From the NCBI GenBank assembly GCA_944381075.1, contig CALWJT010000002.1, forward strand, positions 1 to 53,842: a stretch of 53,842 bases of DNA. The letters run 5' to 3'. Below the pieces are notes generated by a model. It was not told where the DNA came from. It saw nothing but the letters and a program-made list of their open reading frames with translations, and did not search any database. Origin of the DNA: an uncultured Clostridia bacterium. GTDB lineage: Bacteria > Bacillota > Clostridia > Oscillospirales > CAG-272. The position numbers and the translations under genes are program-made. This document shows, one piece after another, positions 1 to 7,394 of the stretch (positions are counted from its first letter, which is position 1; every line of letters begins with the position of its first letter).

Positions 1-1
1 C

Positions 2-67
2 GGCACCCGCAGGCAGGACATTGAGATTTATTACAGCTTTGTCGGCAAGATTGACTTGCCCGAATAA
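2..67 (+). CDS. Serine recombinase, C-terminal end only (partial)
   Basis: The first bases read in frame as about 21 residues ending at a TAA stop, including the stretch RRQDIEIYYSFVGKID. From memory this matches the extreme C-terminus (DUF4368 region) of large serine recombinases of integrative elements in Bacillota. The catalytic resolvase domain would lie left of the window. The fragment points towards the core of the window, and another recombinase of the same type ends at the opposite edge. Too short for firm identification, but the YYxFVGxI pattern is characteristic. Confidence 0.6.
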   Translation, partial: GTRRQDIEIYYSFVGKIDLPE

Positions 68-75
68 CCGCCCGA

Positions 76-108
76 CCTATCCGACACAATGGCCAAGTGT
101 CGGATAGG
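76..108. terminator. Perfect 12-bp inverted repeat after the recombinase stop
   Basis: CCTATCCGACAC (76-87) and GTGTCGGATAGG (97-108) pair perfectly around a 9-nt loop. It lies 8 bases after the recombinase stop codon. A run of T lies about 10 bases further on rather than directly at the stem, so it may be a weak terminator or a protein-binding palindrome. Confidence 0.45.
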
Positions 109-130
109 AACGGCAAAATTTTTTGCACTT

Positions 131-475
131 CTATTGCTTCTTTATCACACATAAGCAAAGCCAGCCGGCTTTTTTCCTTGCAAAAAACCAAATGACAAAA
201 TATAGTATGAGAAAAACAGCAGCTATGGATAGGTAAAAGGCTCCGGCCCCGCCGTCGACCGGCATGCCGTACCATCCCATACAATAATCGATCCCTACAA
301 TACCGAAAGAATACGGCAGATAGGCCGTAAATAAAAAGTAGCTGCTGCTGCCAAAAGCGTACATCAGAAGGTTGATAACAGAAAAAACGCCGATCAAGAA
401 CAGCGTCCACACCCCGCCGCGCCATCGGTTCCCATATCGACTTCTCTTTGCCGCATCGGATGCCTGCAGATTCAT
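131..475 (-). CDS. Small integral membrane protein, unknown function
   Basis: A 114-residue protein starting MNLQASDAAKRS; the ATG at 475 is preceded by GGGAGG at good spacing, which favours it over a longer frame starting 21 codons upstream. Three hydrophobic segments are visible (about residues 22-42, 47-62 and 77-98), with a basic N-terminus (KRSRYGNRWR) and a basic C-terminal tail (ARKKAGW), so the N-terminus is probably cytoplasmic. I recognise no family. It sits between the recombinase fragment and the purine transporter cluster, on the transporter strand but about 110 bp beyond it. Confidence 0.7.
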   Translation of the reverse strand: MNLQASDAAKRSRYGNRWRGGVWTLFLIGVFSVINLLMYAFGSSSYFLFTAYLPYSFGIVGIDYCMGWYGMPVDGGAGAFYLSIAAVFLILYFVIWFFARKKAGWLCLCVIKKQ

Positions 476-539
476 AAGCTTGTCCTCCCATCTCGATTCC
501 CTTTTACACGGCAATCTAAATAATTTTCTTTGAGGCACC

Positions 540-575
540 GGACCGCCGCATAGCCCAAGGATGCAGCGGCCTTTT
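540..575 (+). terminator. Intrinsic terminator reading rightward
   Basis: An 11-12 bp hairpin around AGCCCAAGG (arms starting GGACCGCCGCAT and ATGCAGCGGCC, with one or two G-U pairs) is followed by CTTTTTCT on the plus strand. No plus-strand gene precedes it except the recombinase end, so it may insulate the minus-strand transporter genes from read-through. Confidence 0.5.
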
Positions 576-587
576 TCTATCTTTCAT

Positions 588-1583
588 TTATCTGTCCTCA
601 CGATAATAGTTGACACCGACGGCAGCAGGCTGATTCGATTTGCTCTTTTTCCTGACCGAGCCGGCAAACAGCACGACCGCCGTGATGATAAACGGAAGCG
701 CCGTATAGACCTTCAGCGGGATGGCGTTCAGCCATCCAAACGCCTTCGGGAAAGCCGCAACAATAGAGTCGTTGTAGACCTCCAGCGTCTTGAAAATGCC
801 AAATACAAACGTTCCGAGCAGCGCTCTTGCCGGATTCCACTTGGCAAAGATAACAAGCGCCACCGCGATCCAGCCATAACCATTGATCCATCCCGTGCTT
901 GCCAGATACTCGCCGCTGATATTGAGGGCCATATAATAACCGCCGATTCCCATGATAGCGGAGCCGAGAAGGATATGCGCGTACTTATACCGGTTGATAT
1001 TGACCCCGCAGGAATCCGCCGCCGCGGGATTTTCTCCGACAGCGCGCATCCGCAGTCCCGCCTTGGTATATTTCATATACCACCACGAAAGGACGGCGAT
1101 CAATACGCCGAGATAAACGAATATATTATGGGAAAAGAACGCTTTTCCGATGATCGGGATATCCGATAGAAGCGGGATAGGCTGTGCTTTCCAGCCGGCA
1201 GCCACGTTCGCCGCCGCCTGCATGGAAGGCCAGCCGAGATTTTTATTCACACCGTGACCGACAAAATAATAGATCCCAAGGCCAAGCGTGGTTATGGTCA
1301 GTCCCGTCACGTTCTGATTTGCCTGAAGCGTTACGGTGAAAAAGGCGAACAGGAGCCCGCAAAGTCCGGCAAACACCATCGCGGCAAGAATGCCGAGGAG
1401 CAGGCTGTTGCACCAGCATCCGACAAGATAGCCGAACAGCGAGCCGACTGCCATCGTTCCCTCGACGCCAAGATTGAGGCTGCCTGTTTTTTCATTGAAA
1501 ATCTCGCCGACCGTTCCATAGAGCAGCGGGATGTTGTAAACGACTAAGCTGTAAAGGAATCCCGTTAAGACTTCAACTCCCAT
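588..1583 (-). CDS. Purine/nucleoside-type ABC transporter permease (NupQ/YufQ-like)
   Basis: A 331-residue polytopic membrane protein of the BPD_transp_2 family, with the conserved start GEIFNEKTGSLNLGVEG and the cytoplasmic-loop pattern TKAGLRMRAVGENPAAAD, which contacts the ATPase. It is last in a set of BMP lipoprotein, double ATPase, permease, permease, the classic guanosine/nucleoside importer layout (B. subtilis nupNOPQ). Its ATG is one base beyond the stop of the preceding permease, with GGAGGAGG upstream, so the two are translationally linked. Substrate is inferred from context with xpt: a purine nucleoside or base. Confidence 0.87.
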   Translation of the reverse strand: MGVEVLTGFLYSLVVYNIPLLYGTVGEIFNEKTGSLNLGVEGTMAVGSLFGYLVGCWCNSLLLGILAAMVFAGLCGLLFAFFTVTLQANQNVTGLTITTLGLGIYYFVGHGVNKNLGWPSMQAAANVAAGWKAQPIPLLSDIPIIGKAFFSHNIFVYLGVLIAVLSWWYMKYTKAGLRMRAVGENPAAADSCGVNINRYKYAHILLGSAIMGIGGYYMALNISGEYLASTGWINGYGWIAVALVIFAKWNPARALLGTFVFGIFKTLEVYNDSIVAAFPKAFGWLNAIPLKVYTALPFIITAVVLFAGSVRKKSKSNQPAAVGVNYYREDR

Positions 1584-1584
1584 T

Positions 1585-2697
1585 TCAAGCCTCCTCCTTT
1601 TTCACGATTTTAAAACGGATTACAAAATCGGCCGCCAGAACAGCAAACAGAATGACGCCCTGCAAAAGATCCGCAAACCGCGAATCCACCGCACCAAAGG
1701 TCACGCTTGCCTGTGAGCAGCCAAACCGCAAAATGCTGATGAGCAGCGATGTGATGACGATCCCGACCGTATCCAGCTTGGCAAGCCATGCCACGACGAT
1801 GCCCGTCCATCCGACGCTGTCCGTCAGCGAAGTCGAAAGCGGGCCCGCGCTCGTAAGCTTGAAAAAGCCCGCAAGTCCGATGAGAGCCGAAGAAAGAAGC
1901 ATCGTGCGCACGATGATCCTCCCGACCTTCATTCCGGCATATTTTGCGGTGCCGATGCTGTCGCCCACCACGGAAATTTCATAGCCATGCTTGGTCTTTT
2001 TGAGATAAAAATAAACAAGGATACAGAGAACAAGAACAAAAAGCAGAGACCAGCTAAGAGAAAATTTCCCGATCGTGATGGCCGGCATCGTGACAAAATC
2101 CCAAACGCTCCGGAAAAGCGGCCGCTGGGATTCCGGGTCCAGAAAGACGTTCCAGCCTGCCTTTTCCTCTCCGAGCAGCGCGACAAAGTAAAGGGCGATA
2201 TAGTTGAACATCAGGGTCATCAAAGTTTCATTGGTTCCAAAACGGACCTTCAAAAGCGCGACAATCCCGCCCCAGACGGCAGCGGCGGCCATGGCCGCCG
2301 CTGCCATGAGCAGAAGCGTCAGAGCCTGATTTCCAATGACGCCGAATTTTAAGGGGATAAACGCGGCCGCTACCGCGCCGACCAGAAACTGTCCCTCGCC
2401 GCCGATATTCCAGAATTTCATCTTGAACGCGACGGAAAGCGCGACAGACGTCAGCACAAGAGGAACAAACACTTTGATGAGGTTCTCCACCTGCTTGTAG
2501 GCAAGCCTGCTGAGTTCTCCACTGTCGGTAACTGTCCCGATGGTCAGCATCTTGAAATAATAGGAAAGCGGATTGACGCCGGTCATCATCAGCAGCAGCG
2601 CGCCCAGCAGCAGCGCGGCAGCGATAGCAAGGAGATAAAAAACGATCCTGCGTCCCGGGGTCAGCAAGTCCCGCTTGACAATATGATATCTTTTCAT
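1585..2697 (-). CDS. Purine/nucleoside-type ABC transporter permease (NupP/YufP-like)
   Basis: A 370-residue polytopic permease starting MKRYHIVKRDLLTPGRR. Family marks are WNIGGEGQFLVGAVAA in the first third and the coupling-helix region TKHGYEISVVGDSIGTAKYAG. The ATG at 2697 overlaps the TGA of the upstream ATPase (ATGA), which rejects the longer frame extending into the ATPase gene. It pairs with the neighbouring permease to form the membrane domain of the importer. Confidence 0.87.
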   Translation of the reverse strand: MKRYHIVKRDLLTPGRRIVFYLLAIAAALLLGALLLMMTGVNPLSYYFKMLTIGTVTDSGELSRLAYKQVENLIKVFVPLVLTSVALSVAFKMKFWNIGGEGQFLVGAVAAAFIPLKFGVIGNQALTLLLMAAAAMAAAAVWGGIVALLKVRFGTNETLMTLMFNYIALYFVALLGEEKAGWNVFLDPESQRPLFRSVWDFVTMPAITIGKFSLSWSLLFVLVLCILVYFYLKKTKHGYEISVVGDSIGTAKYAGMKVGRIIVRTMLLSSALIGLAGFFKLTSAGPLSTSLTDSVGWTGIVVAWLAKLDTVGIVITSLLISILRFGCSQASVTFGAVDSRFADLLQGVILFAVLAADFVIRFKIVKKEEA

Positions 2698-4382
2698 GAC
2701 GGCTGCTCCTTTATGTTGGTATCCTTCGCGATGCCGGTGCGCTTCTCGTCGCTGCGGACAAGATTCAGCGCACCGGTCATCATAAGTCCCAGCTCCTCCT
2801 TTGTGGTTTTGGCTGCATGGACGATCCCCATCACTCTGCCATGACACAAAACCATGATCTTATCGCACAGCGCGAGCATGACGTCGAGGTCCTCCCCAAC
2901 GAATAAAATACCGACGCCGCTTACCTTTTGCCGGTTCAGGATATCATAAATCGCATAAGACGAATGGATATCCAGCCCGCGCACAGGATAGGCCGTCACG
3001 ATAACGTTCGGACCCGTTTCGATCTCCCTGCCCACCAGAACCTTCTGCACATTTCCGCCGGAAAGGAGCCTTACCGGCGTTTCTGTCGACGGCGTGACAA
3101 TATCCAGCTCGGATATGATCGTCCTCGCGTCGGCTCTGCCGCGGCGGCGGTTGACAAACGGACTGAAGCGATTGTCGTCCCGATAATTTTTCAAAAGCAT
3201 ATTGTCCGTAATGGAAAGAGAAGGCGCAAGCCCCATGCCAAGCCTGTCCTCGGGAATGAAGCTCATGGCAATCCCTTTTTCGATGATTTTTTTCGGTGCA
3301 AGCCCTACAATATTCTCGCCCTTATGGACGATTTCGCCGCTTTTGATTTTCCGCAGCCCTGCGATTGCCTCGCATAACTCTTTCTGTCCGCAGCCCGCGA
3401 TCCCTGCGACGCCTAAAATCTCTCCGCCCCGGATATAAAAGCTCACATCATCGATGGCGCACGCGCCCTCGTCATTCTCAATGGTAAGGCCGCGGATCTC
3501 CAAAAGCGGCTTTTTCTTTTCTACAAAAGGACGCTCGATGTTGAGAGTGATCTTATGGCCGACCATGAGCTCCGTCAGCTTCTGTTCATTGGTAGAAGCC
3601 GTTTCCACCGTACCGACATATTCTCCCTTTCGCAGCACTGCCACGCGGTCGCTGACCGCCATCACCTCATGGAGCTTATGCGTGATGATAATGATAGAAT
3701 GTCCCTCCGCCCGCATCTGCCGCAGTACGCCAAACAGCTTCTCCGTTTCCTGAACGGTCAGAACGGCGGTCGGCTCATCGAGGATGATCACTTTCGCACC
3801 GTAATATAACACTTTGACGATCTCCAGCGTCTGCTTTTCGCTGACCGCCATATGATAAACCTTCTTCTTCGGGTCCATTTCAAAGCCGAACGAACGGCTG
3901 ATCTCTTCGATCTCTCTATAACGGGATTTTTTCAGCAGTCTTTCGGAAACAAAAAAGCCCGCGGCGTGAAAAATCACCGACGCCGCAGCCCCGAATTTTC
4001 CGATTCCCTTTTTTCCGGATACCTCGGCCTTATACCTCTCCCGAAAGCCATAGGAACGATTTTCGCGGCCAAGCCAAACATTGTCCGCCGCAGAGAAAAC
4101 GTCGACCAGCTTGAAATGCTGATGTACCATGCCGATGCCGAGCCGCTTGGCGTCCTTGGGGGAGGTGATCACAGCTTTTTCTCCATTCACATAGATACTG
4201 CCGCTGTCAGGCTGATAAATCCCGGCAAGAATATTCATGAGCGTTGTCTTGCCGGAGCCGTTCTCTCCCAGCAGGGCGAGAATCTCGCCCTGCTTCAAGG
4301 AAAGACTGATGTTCTTATTGGCAGCCGCACTGCCGAAGGTTTTTGAGATGTTTTTCAGTTCTACCGCAAAATCGACTGCCAT
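2694..4382 (-). CDS. Double-domain ABC ATPase of the nucleoside/BMP importer (NupO/YufO-like)
   Basis: A 562-residue protein with two nucleotide-binding domains, as in sugar and nucleoside importers. Domain 1 has Walker A GENGSGKT (about residue 39), Q-loop MVHQHFKL and Walker B VIILDEPTAVL; domain 2 has a degenerate Walker A (GIAGCGQKE) and the signature LLSGGNVQK, normal for these fusions. Two oddities: the first signature reads MAVSEKQ where relatives have LSVGEQQ, and about 50 extra residues (roughly 106-160) lie between Q-loop and signature, making it longer than the usual ~510. It supplies energy to the two following permeases. Confidence 0.87.
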   Translation of the reverse strand: MAVDFAVELKNISKTFGSAAANKNISLSLKQGEILALLGENGSGKTTLMNILAGIYQPDSGSIYVNGEKAVITSPKDAKRLGIGMVHQHFKLVDVFSAADNVWLGRENRSYGFRERYKAEVSGKKGIGKFGAAASVIFHAAGFFVSERLLKKSRYREIEEISRSFGFEMDPKKKVYHMAVSEKQTLEIVKVLYYGAKVIILDEPTAVLTVQETEKLFGVLRQMRAEGHSIIIITHKLHEVMAVSDRVAVLRKGEYVGTVETASTNEQKLTELMVGHKITLNIERPFVEKKKPLLEIRGLTIENDEGACAIDDVSFYIRGGEILGVAGIAGCGQKELCEAIAGLRKIKSGEIVHKGENIVGLAPKKIIEKGIAMSFIPEDRLGMGLAPSLSITDNMLLKNYRDDNRFSPFVNRRRGRADARTIISELDIVTPSTETPVRLLSGGNVQKVLVGREIETGPNVIVTAYPVRGLDIHSSYAIYDILNRQKVSGVGILFVGEDLDVMLALCDKIMVLCHGRVMGIVHAAKTTKEELGLMMTGALNLVRSDEKRTGIAKDTNIKEQPS

Positions 4383-4424
4383 AAAGAACTCCTTTTCATC
4401 GTTTCGGTATGCCCCTCTCTCGCA

Positions 4425-5696
4425 TCATTCGGTCACATCCGTGACGCCCGCAACATAATAGTTCATGCTGCCCTTGATGATAGAGTCGATGGTATCTGCG
4501 CCGCCGACCTCGGTCATATTGCCGGTAAGCTCGCCCGCTTCATTCGTCTCATAAACATAGTAGGAAGCGTTGTCCTCGGAAATCACCGTCTTGCCGTCGT
4601 TTGTGGTCAGCGCCGACGTCGTTTTCACGACATTGCCGTCCTCGTCAAAGGAAAGCTTTACATTGGAGAAGACATCCCACTCGCCGGAAAGGATCATGTC
4701 CTTCACCGCGTCGATCTTCGCCGCAGTATCCTCCGTGCAGTTGTCCGAAAGCGGAGAAATGTCGACAAAGCCCTCTTTAAGTCCGCCGTAATAGATACCG
4801 ACCTTGTCCATGAAATTCGCAGGATCCGTCAGCGCCGTCTCAATGGCAAATTTATAGTAAACCTCCCAGTTCCAGATCGGAGCCGTCAGATGGGCATTCG
4901 GCGCGGAAGGCGTCATATCGGAGTTGTAGCCGCAGCCGAATACGCCGGCAGCCTCCGCCGCGATCTGCGGCTGCGCGCTGTCGCAGTGCTGGCCGATGAC
5001 GACGCAGGAATAGGTATTGATGAGCGCCTCGGCCGCCTGTCTTTCCACCGTGGGATTGCCCCATTCTCCAATCTGCTTTACATATACCTGAGCTTCCTCG
5101 CCCAATACCGACTGCACGCCGAGCGTAAAGGCGTTGATGCCGCTGCACGTCTCAGCATACTGTGTGCCGTAAGCGGAAACGTAGCCGATGTTGTATTTTC
5201 CATTCGTTCCCTTGCCGACTTCCTTCGCCTTGAGTCCTGCCGCAATGCCGGAAAGGTAGCGCGCCTGATAGATGCGTCCGAAATAATTGTTGAAGTTGGT
5301 TTCATTGGAAGCATAACCGGTCGCATGCGAGAAGATAATATCAGCATACTCCGTTGCGGCCTTCTCAAAGGCGCCGAGATAGCCGAAGCTGATACCGAAG
5401 ATGATATCGGCTCCCTGATTTGCCAGCGCGTCGATCGCGGCCGTGACCTCCGCGTCCTCCTCCGGAACGTTGTCCTGGATCAGAAGATTGACATTGTAGC
5501 CCTCCTCCTTCAGCTGCTCGATGGCCCTGGTGATGCCGGTATGATGCGCATAGGTGTAGCCGGCCTCCTCGTTCTGGCTTCCGATGTAGATGGCGCCGAC
5601 CGTGATGTCCGCCTTCTCCGTTTCGCCGCACGAAGCGAGCAGCATGACAGAAATCAGCATCATCGCCGCAAGCACGAGTGACAGAATCCTCTTCAT
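4425..5696 (-). CDS. BMP-family substrate-binding lipoprotein
   Basis: A 424-residue lipoprotein starting MKRILSLVLAAMMLIS, with a signal peptide and lipobox LLASC (Cys about residue 23), so it is membrane-anchored on the outer face. The BMP/PnrA fold is shown by VGAIYIGSQNEEAGYTYAHH, GADIIFGISFGYL, YFGRIYQARYLSGIAAG and VVIGQHCDS. The ATG is preceded by AAGGAGA. It sits 76 bp after xpt and 42 bp before the ATPase, so it is the capture protein of the same purine uptake operon. Somewhat longer than typical BMP proteins. Confidence 0.87.
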   Translation of the reverse strand: MKRILSLVLAAMMLISVMLLASCGETEKADITVGAIYIGSQNEEAGYTYAHHTGITRAIEQLKEEGYNVNLLIQDNVPEEDAEVTAAIDALANQGADIIFGISFGYLGAFEKAATEYADIIFSHATGYASNETNFNNYFGRIYQARYLSGIAAGLKAKEVGKGTNGKYNIGYVSAYGTQYAETCSGINAFTLGVQSVLGEEAQVYVKQIGEWGNPTVERQAAEALINTYSCVVIGQHCDSAQPQIAAEAAGVFGCGYNSDMTPSAPNAHLTAPIWNWEVYYKFAIETALTDPANFMDKVGIYYGGLKEGFVDISPLSDNCTEDTAAKIDAVKDMILSGEWDVFSNVKLSFDEDGNVVKTTSALTTNDGKTVISEDNASYYVYETNEAGELTGNMTEVGGADTIDSIIKGSMNYYVAGVTDVTE

Positions 5697-5772
5697 AAGA
5701 AACAAGTCTCCTTTTGATAAAAAATATTTTATGTAAACTTTCGTTACATACAAAAAAGAAAATCACTCCCCC

Positions 5773-6345
5773 TCATCTGCGGTAAACGATACCATCCGCC
5801 GACATGGCGTCGATGAGTGCGAGCGATTCCACTCGGATCCCTTTCTGGCGCAAAGCGTCGCCGCCGTGCTGGAAGCCCTTTTCAATGGCAACAGCACAGC
5901 CCACACAAACGGCACCCGCCTGCCTTACAAGAGAAAGAAGTCCCTCGATGGCTTCGCCGGTCGCCAGAAAATCATCTATAATCAGGATGCGGTCCGCCGC
6001 GCACAGATATTCCCGCGCGACGGTCGCTTCATATGTATTTTTATGGGTAAACGATGCTACCCGGGCCGAATAAACCTCGGCGGACTGGTTGGCGCTTCTG
6101 CTCTTTTTCGCAAATACCACCGGCACATGCAGATAGGAGGCAGCCGCGACCGCAATCGCGATTCCGGATGCCTCGATGGTCAAAATTTTTGTCACATGCT
6201 CCGCATGGTACAGTCCTGCGATCTCCTCTCCGAGCCTCATAAGGAAGTCTACATCGAGCTGCTGGTTGAGAAAGCTCCCGACCTTCAAGATATCCCCGTC
6301 CAGAACGACGCCGTCACGCGCGATGCGCGCTTCTAAAAGCTCCAT
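5773..6345 (-). CDS. xpt: Xanthine phosphoribosyltransferase
   Basis: A 190-residue purine salvage enzyme joining xanthine and PRPP to give XMP; about the length of B. subtilis Xpt. Start MELLEARIARDGVVLDGDIL matches the family opening, and GGGAGG lies 7 bases upstream. The PRPP motif ILIIDDFLATGEA (about residues 121-133) and LTIEASGIAIA are intact. It heads an operon with a BMP-type ABC importer, linking uptake and salvage. A roughly 250-nt leader with an intrinsic terminator precedes it, pointing to transcription attenuation. Confidence 0.92.
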   Translation of the reverse strand: MELLEARIARDGVVLDGDILKVGSFLNQQLDVDFLMRLGEEIAGLYHAEHVTKILTIEASGIAIAVAAASYLHVPVVFAKKSRSANQSAEVYSARVASFTHKNTYEATVAREYLCAADRILIIDDFLATGEAIEGLLSLVRQAGAVCVGCAVAIEKGFQHGGDALRQKGIRVESLALIDAMSADGIVYRR

Positions 6346-6371
6346 ATCCAAGCCTCCCGCAAACATGGAAA

Positions 6372-6405
6372 ATAAAAAAAGCAGATGGGAGAGTCCATAT
6401 CCGCT
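6372..6405 (-). terminator. Intrinsic terminator inside the xpt leader (attenuator)
   Basis: Read on the minus strand, AGCGGA-TA-TGG pairs with CCA-TCTGCT (one G-U pair) and is followed at once by seven T. It lies between the xpt promoter and the xpt ribosome binding site, about 27 bases before the start codon, so it would stop transcription before the gene unless an alternative fold forms. Confidence 0.75.
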
Positions 6406-6600
6406 AAAACCCGTTCTTTCCGGGACTGCTTGTCCCTTCAGAACCGAACATACTTCATTTTTATTTTTTCAGGACGCATGCTGAGGTCTCCGCCACAAGC
6501 AGGACGTCCCTCATGCCGCTTTTCCATCCGGCAGAGAAAACCATGCTTTCTCTGAGCGGCCGGTCATTGACGCAGCCTTTTTTGAAAAAATTTTCCTTGA
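6380..6600 (-). promoter_or_regulatory. Structured xpt leader; candidate riboswitch or attenuator of unknown class
   Basis: Reading down the minus strand from the promoter: a long hairpin with CCGGC/GCCGG and AGAGAAA/TTTCTCT arms (about 6526-6565), a second with GCATG-AGG/CCT-CAG-CATGC arms (about 6475-6516), a third with GTTCT/AGAAC and GGGAC/GTCCC arms (about 6415-6445), then the terminator. None of the conserved purine-aptamer segments is present, nor a T-box. Class unassigned. Confidence 0.5.
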
Positions 6601-6607
6601 TAAAAAT

Positions 6608-6636
6608 ATTATATAATAAAATGTTAAAACAGTCAA
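6608..6636 (-). promoter_or_regulatory. Sigma-A promoter of the xpt operon
   Basis: On the minus strand TTGACT (6636-6631), a 17-bp spacer, then TATAAT (6613-6608). Transcription should start near 6600, giving a leader of roughly 255 nt. It lies in a very AT-rich stretch (about 6590-6770) that contains no gene. Confidence 0.8.
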
Positions 6637-6799
6637 CACATATTATTCACAGTTTCCAACAAATTATTTAACAAATTTTAGATAAATTTCACATATATGA
6701 AAAAAATTTTACGTTTAGAATGCTAAATTTCACAAATTATACGACAGGATAATATAGAATCTGCAATTTTGCGGAGCTTTTTCTCATGACTGCAGTCCT

Positions 6800-6833
6800 C
6801 TGTGAAAAGGAGCCTCAAGGCTCCTTTTCACAG
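6800..6833. repeat. Perfect 15-bp palindrome around the stop codon of the DUF6809-like gene
   Basis: CTGTGAAAAGGAGCC (6800-6814) and its exact complement (6819-6833) flank a 4-nt loop. The TGA stop of the 6815-7090 gene occupies the loop, so the last codons (CEKEP) lie in one arm. No T-run follows on either strand, so it is not a standard terminator. Confidence 0.75.
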
Positions 6834-7090
6834 AAATGCCCTTCCGACATCTGCATCCCCATGCGGAAGCCGAGGGAGAAAGCGCCGAATTCCATCATAT
6901 CCAGCATTTTATCCTCATACCCGTTCATTTTTTCAAAGCGTTTCCAGTCCTCCGGACTCAAATGTGCATGAAACGCTTCTGCCGCCTTGAGGTATTGAAT
7001 CAGGCATTCCCGATACTCGCCATTCTGCCGCAGCTCCCTCGCCATAGAATCCAAGCCTTCTCCATACAATTTTCTAAGCAGTGTGTCCAT
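6815..7090 (-). CDS. Small acidic protein, DUF6809-like
   Basis: A 91-residue soluble, helix-rich protein beginning MDTLLRKLYGEG. The pattern of an N-terminal helix, a central EYRECLIQYL segment and a C-terminal YEDKMLDMMEFGAFSLGFRMG resembles, from memory, the DUF6809 family of small Clostridia proteins, whose function is unknown. GGAGG lies 6 bases before the ATG. A terminator hairpin with a T-tract ends only about 13 bases upstream of the start, so expression may depend on read-through. Its stop codon sits in a palindrome loop. Confidence 0.75.
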   Translation of the reverse strand: MDTLLRKLYGEGLDSMARELRQNGEYRECLIQYLKAAEAFHAHLSPEDWKRFEKMNGYEDKMLDMMEFGAFSLGFRMGMQMSEGHFCEKEP

Positions 7091-7102
7091 GAAAAACCTC
7101 CA

Positions 7103-7140
7103 GCTAAAAAAAATAAACGGCAGTCAAAACGGACCGCCGT
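7103..7140 (-). terminator. Intrinsic terminator upstream of the DUF6809-like gene
   Basis: AAACGGC/GCCGTTT arms with an inner GTC/GAC pairing (7113-7140); on the minus strand the hairpin is followed by ATTTTTTTTAG. It lies immediately before the ribosome binding site of the gene starting at 7090, so it either ends an upstream minus-strand RNA or works as an attenuator. Confidence 0.7.
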
Positions 7141-7163
7141 TTGCTTTATTTTAAAAGCAGAAT

Positions 7164-7315
7164 CAAAAAAAGGGGCTCCTTACCACGGGGCCCGCGGACC
7201 GTCCCCTTGCAGGGCGCAAGACGGCGTCATATCCGAAGGCGCCGCCATCCCCCCCTTGTATATTCCGCGCCATTTTCCCATATGATGATATCCCGCGGCA
7301 TGTTCCGGAGCCTCC
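7164..7315 (-). ncRNA. Candidate structured RNA with closing stem and U-tail
   Basis: On the minus strand GGAGGCTCC (7315-7307) pairs with GGAGCCCC (7178-7171) as 8 bp with one bulged A, and seven T follow directly. Inside are CGGCG/CGCCG and CTTGC/GCAAG hairpins and a pair of CCGCGG palindromes. The frames here give no natural-looking protein. Overall shape (closed stem, ~150 nt, intrinsic 3' end) suits a small RNA or a riboswitch-terminator. I could not match it to 6S, SRP, RNase P, tmRNA or any riboswitch I know. Promoter unclear. Confidence 0.4.
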
Positions 7316-7359
7316 TGAAGGGCATCTGCAGCAAAAAGCAGGAATGCTCATAAATTTTC

Positions 7360-7388
7360 TTGAAAAAGTTCAAAATATGTGCTATTAT
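7360..7388 (+). promoter_or_regulatory. Sigma-A promoter upstream of fakA
   Basis: TTGAAA (7360-7365), 17-bp spacer, TATTAT (7383-7388). The fakA start is about 350 bases downstream and no other gene intervenes. Confidence 0.6.
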
Positions 7389-7394
7389 GGTAAT

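Noticed and set aside
6346-6640. Guanine-type purine riboswitch before xpt
   Set aside because: Searched for the conserved loop and junction segments (TTTCTACC, CCGTAAA-like, GACTA) on the minus strand; none found. A T-box (AGGGTGGTACCGCG) is also absent.
7163-7351. 62-codon minus-strand frame over the candidate RNA
   Set aside because: Cys/Gly/Arg-rich, no ribosome binding site; the secondary structure and T-tail explain the region better.
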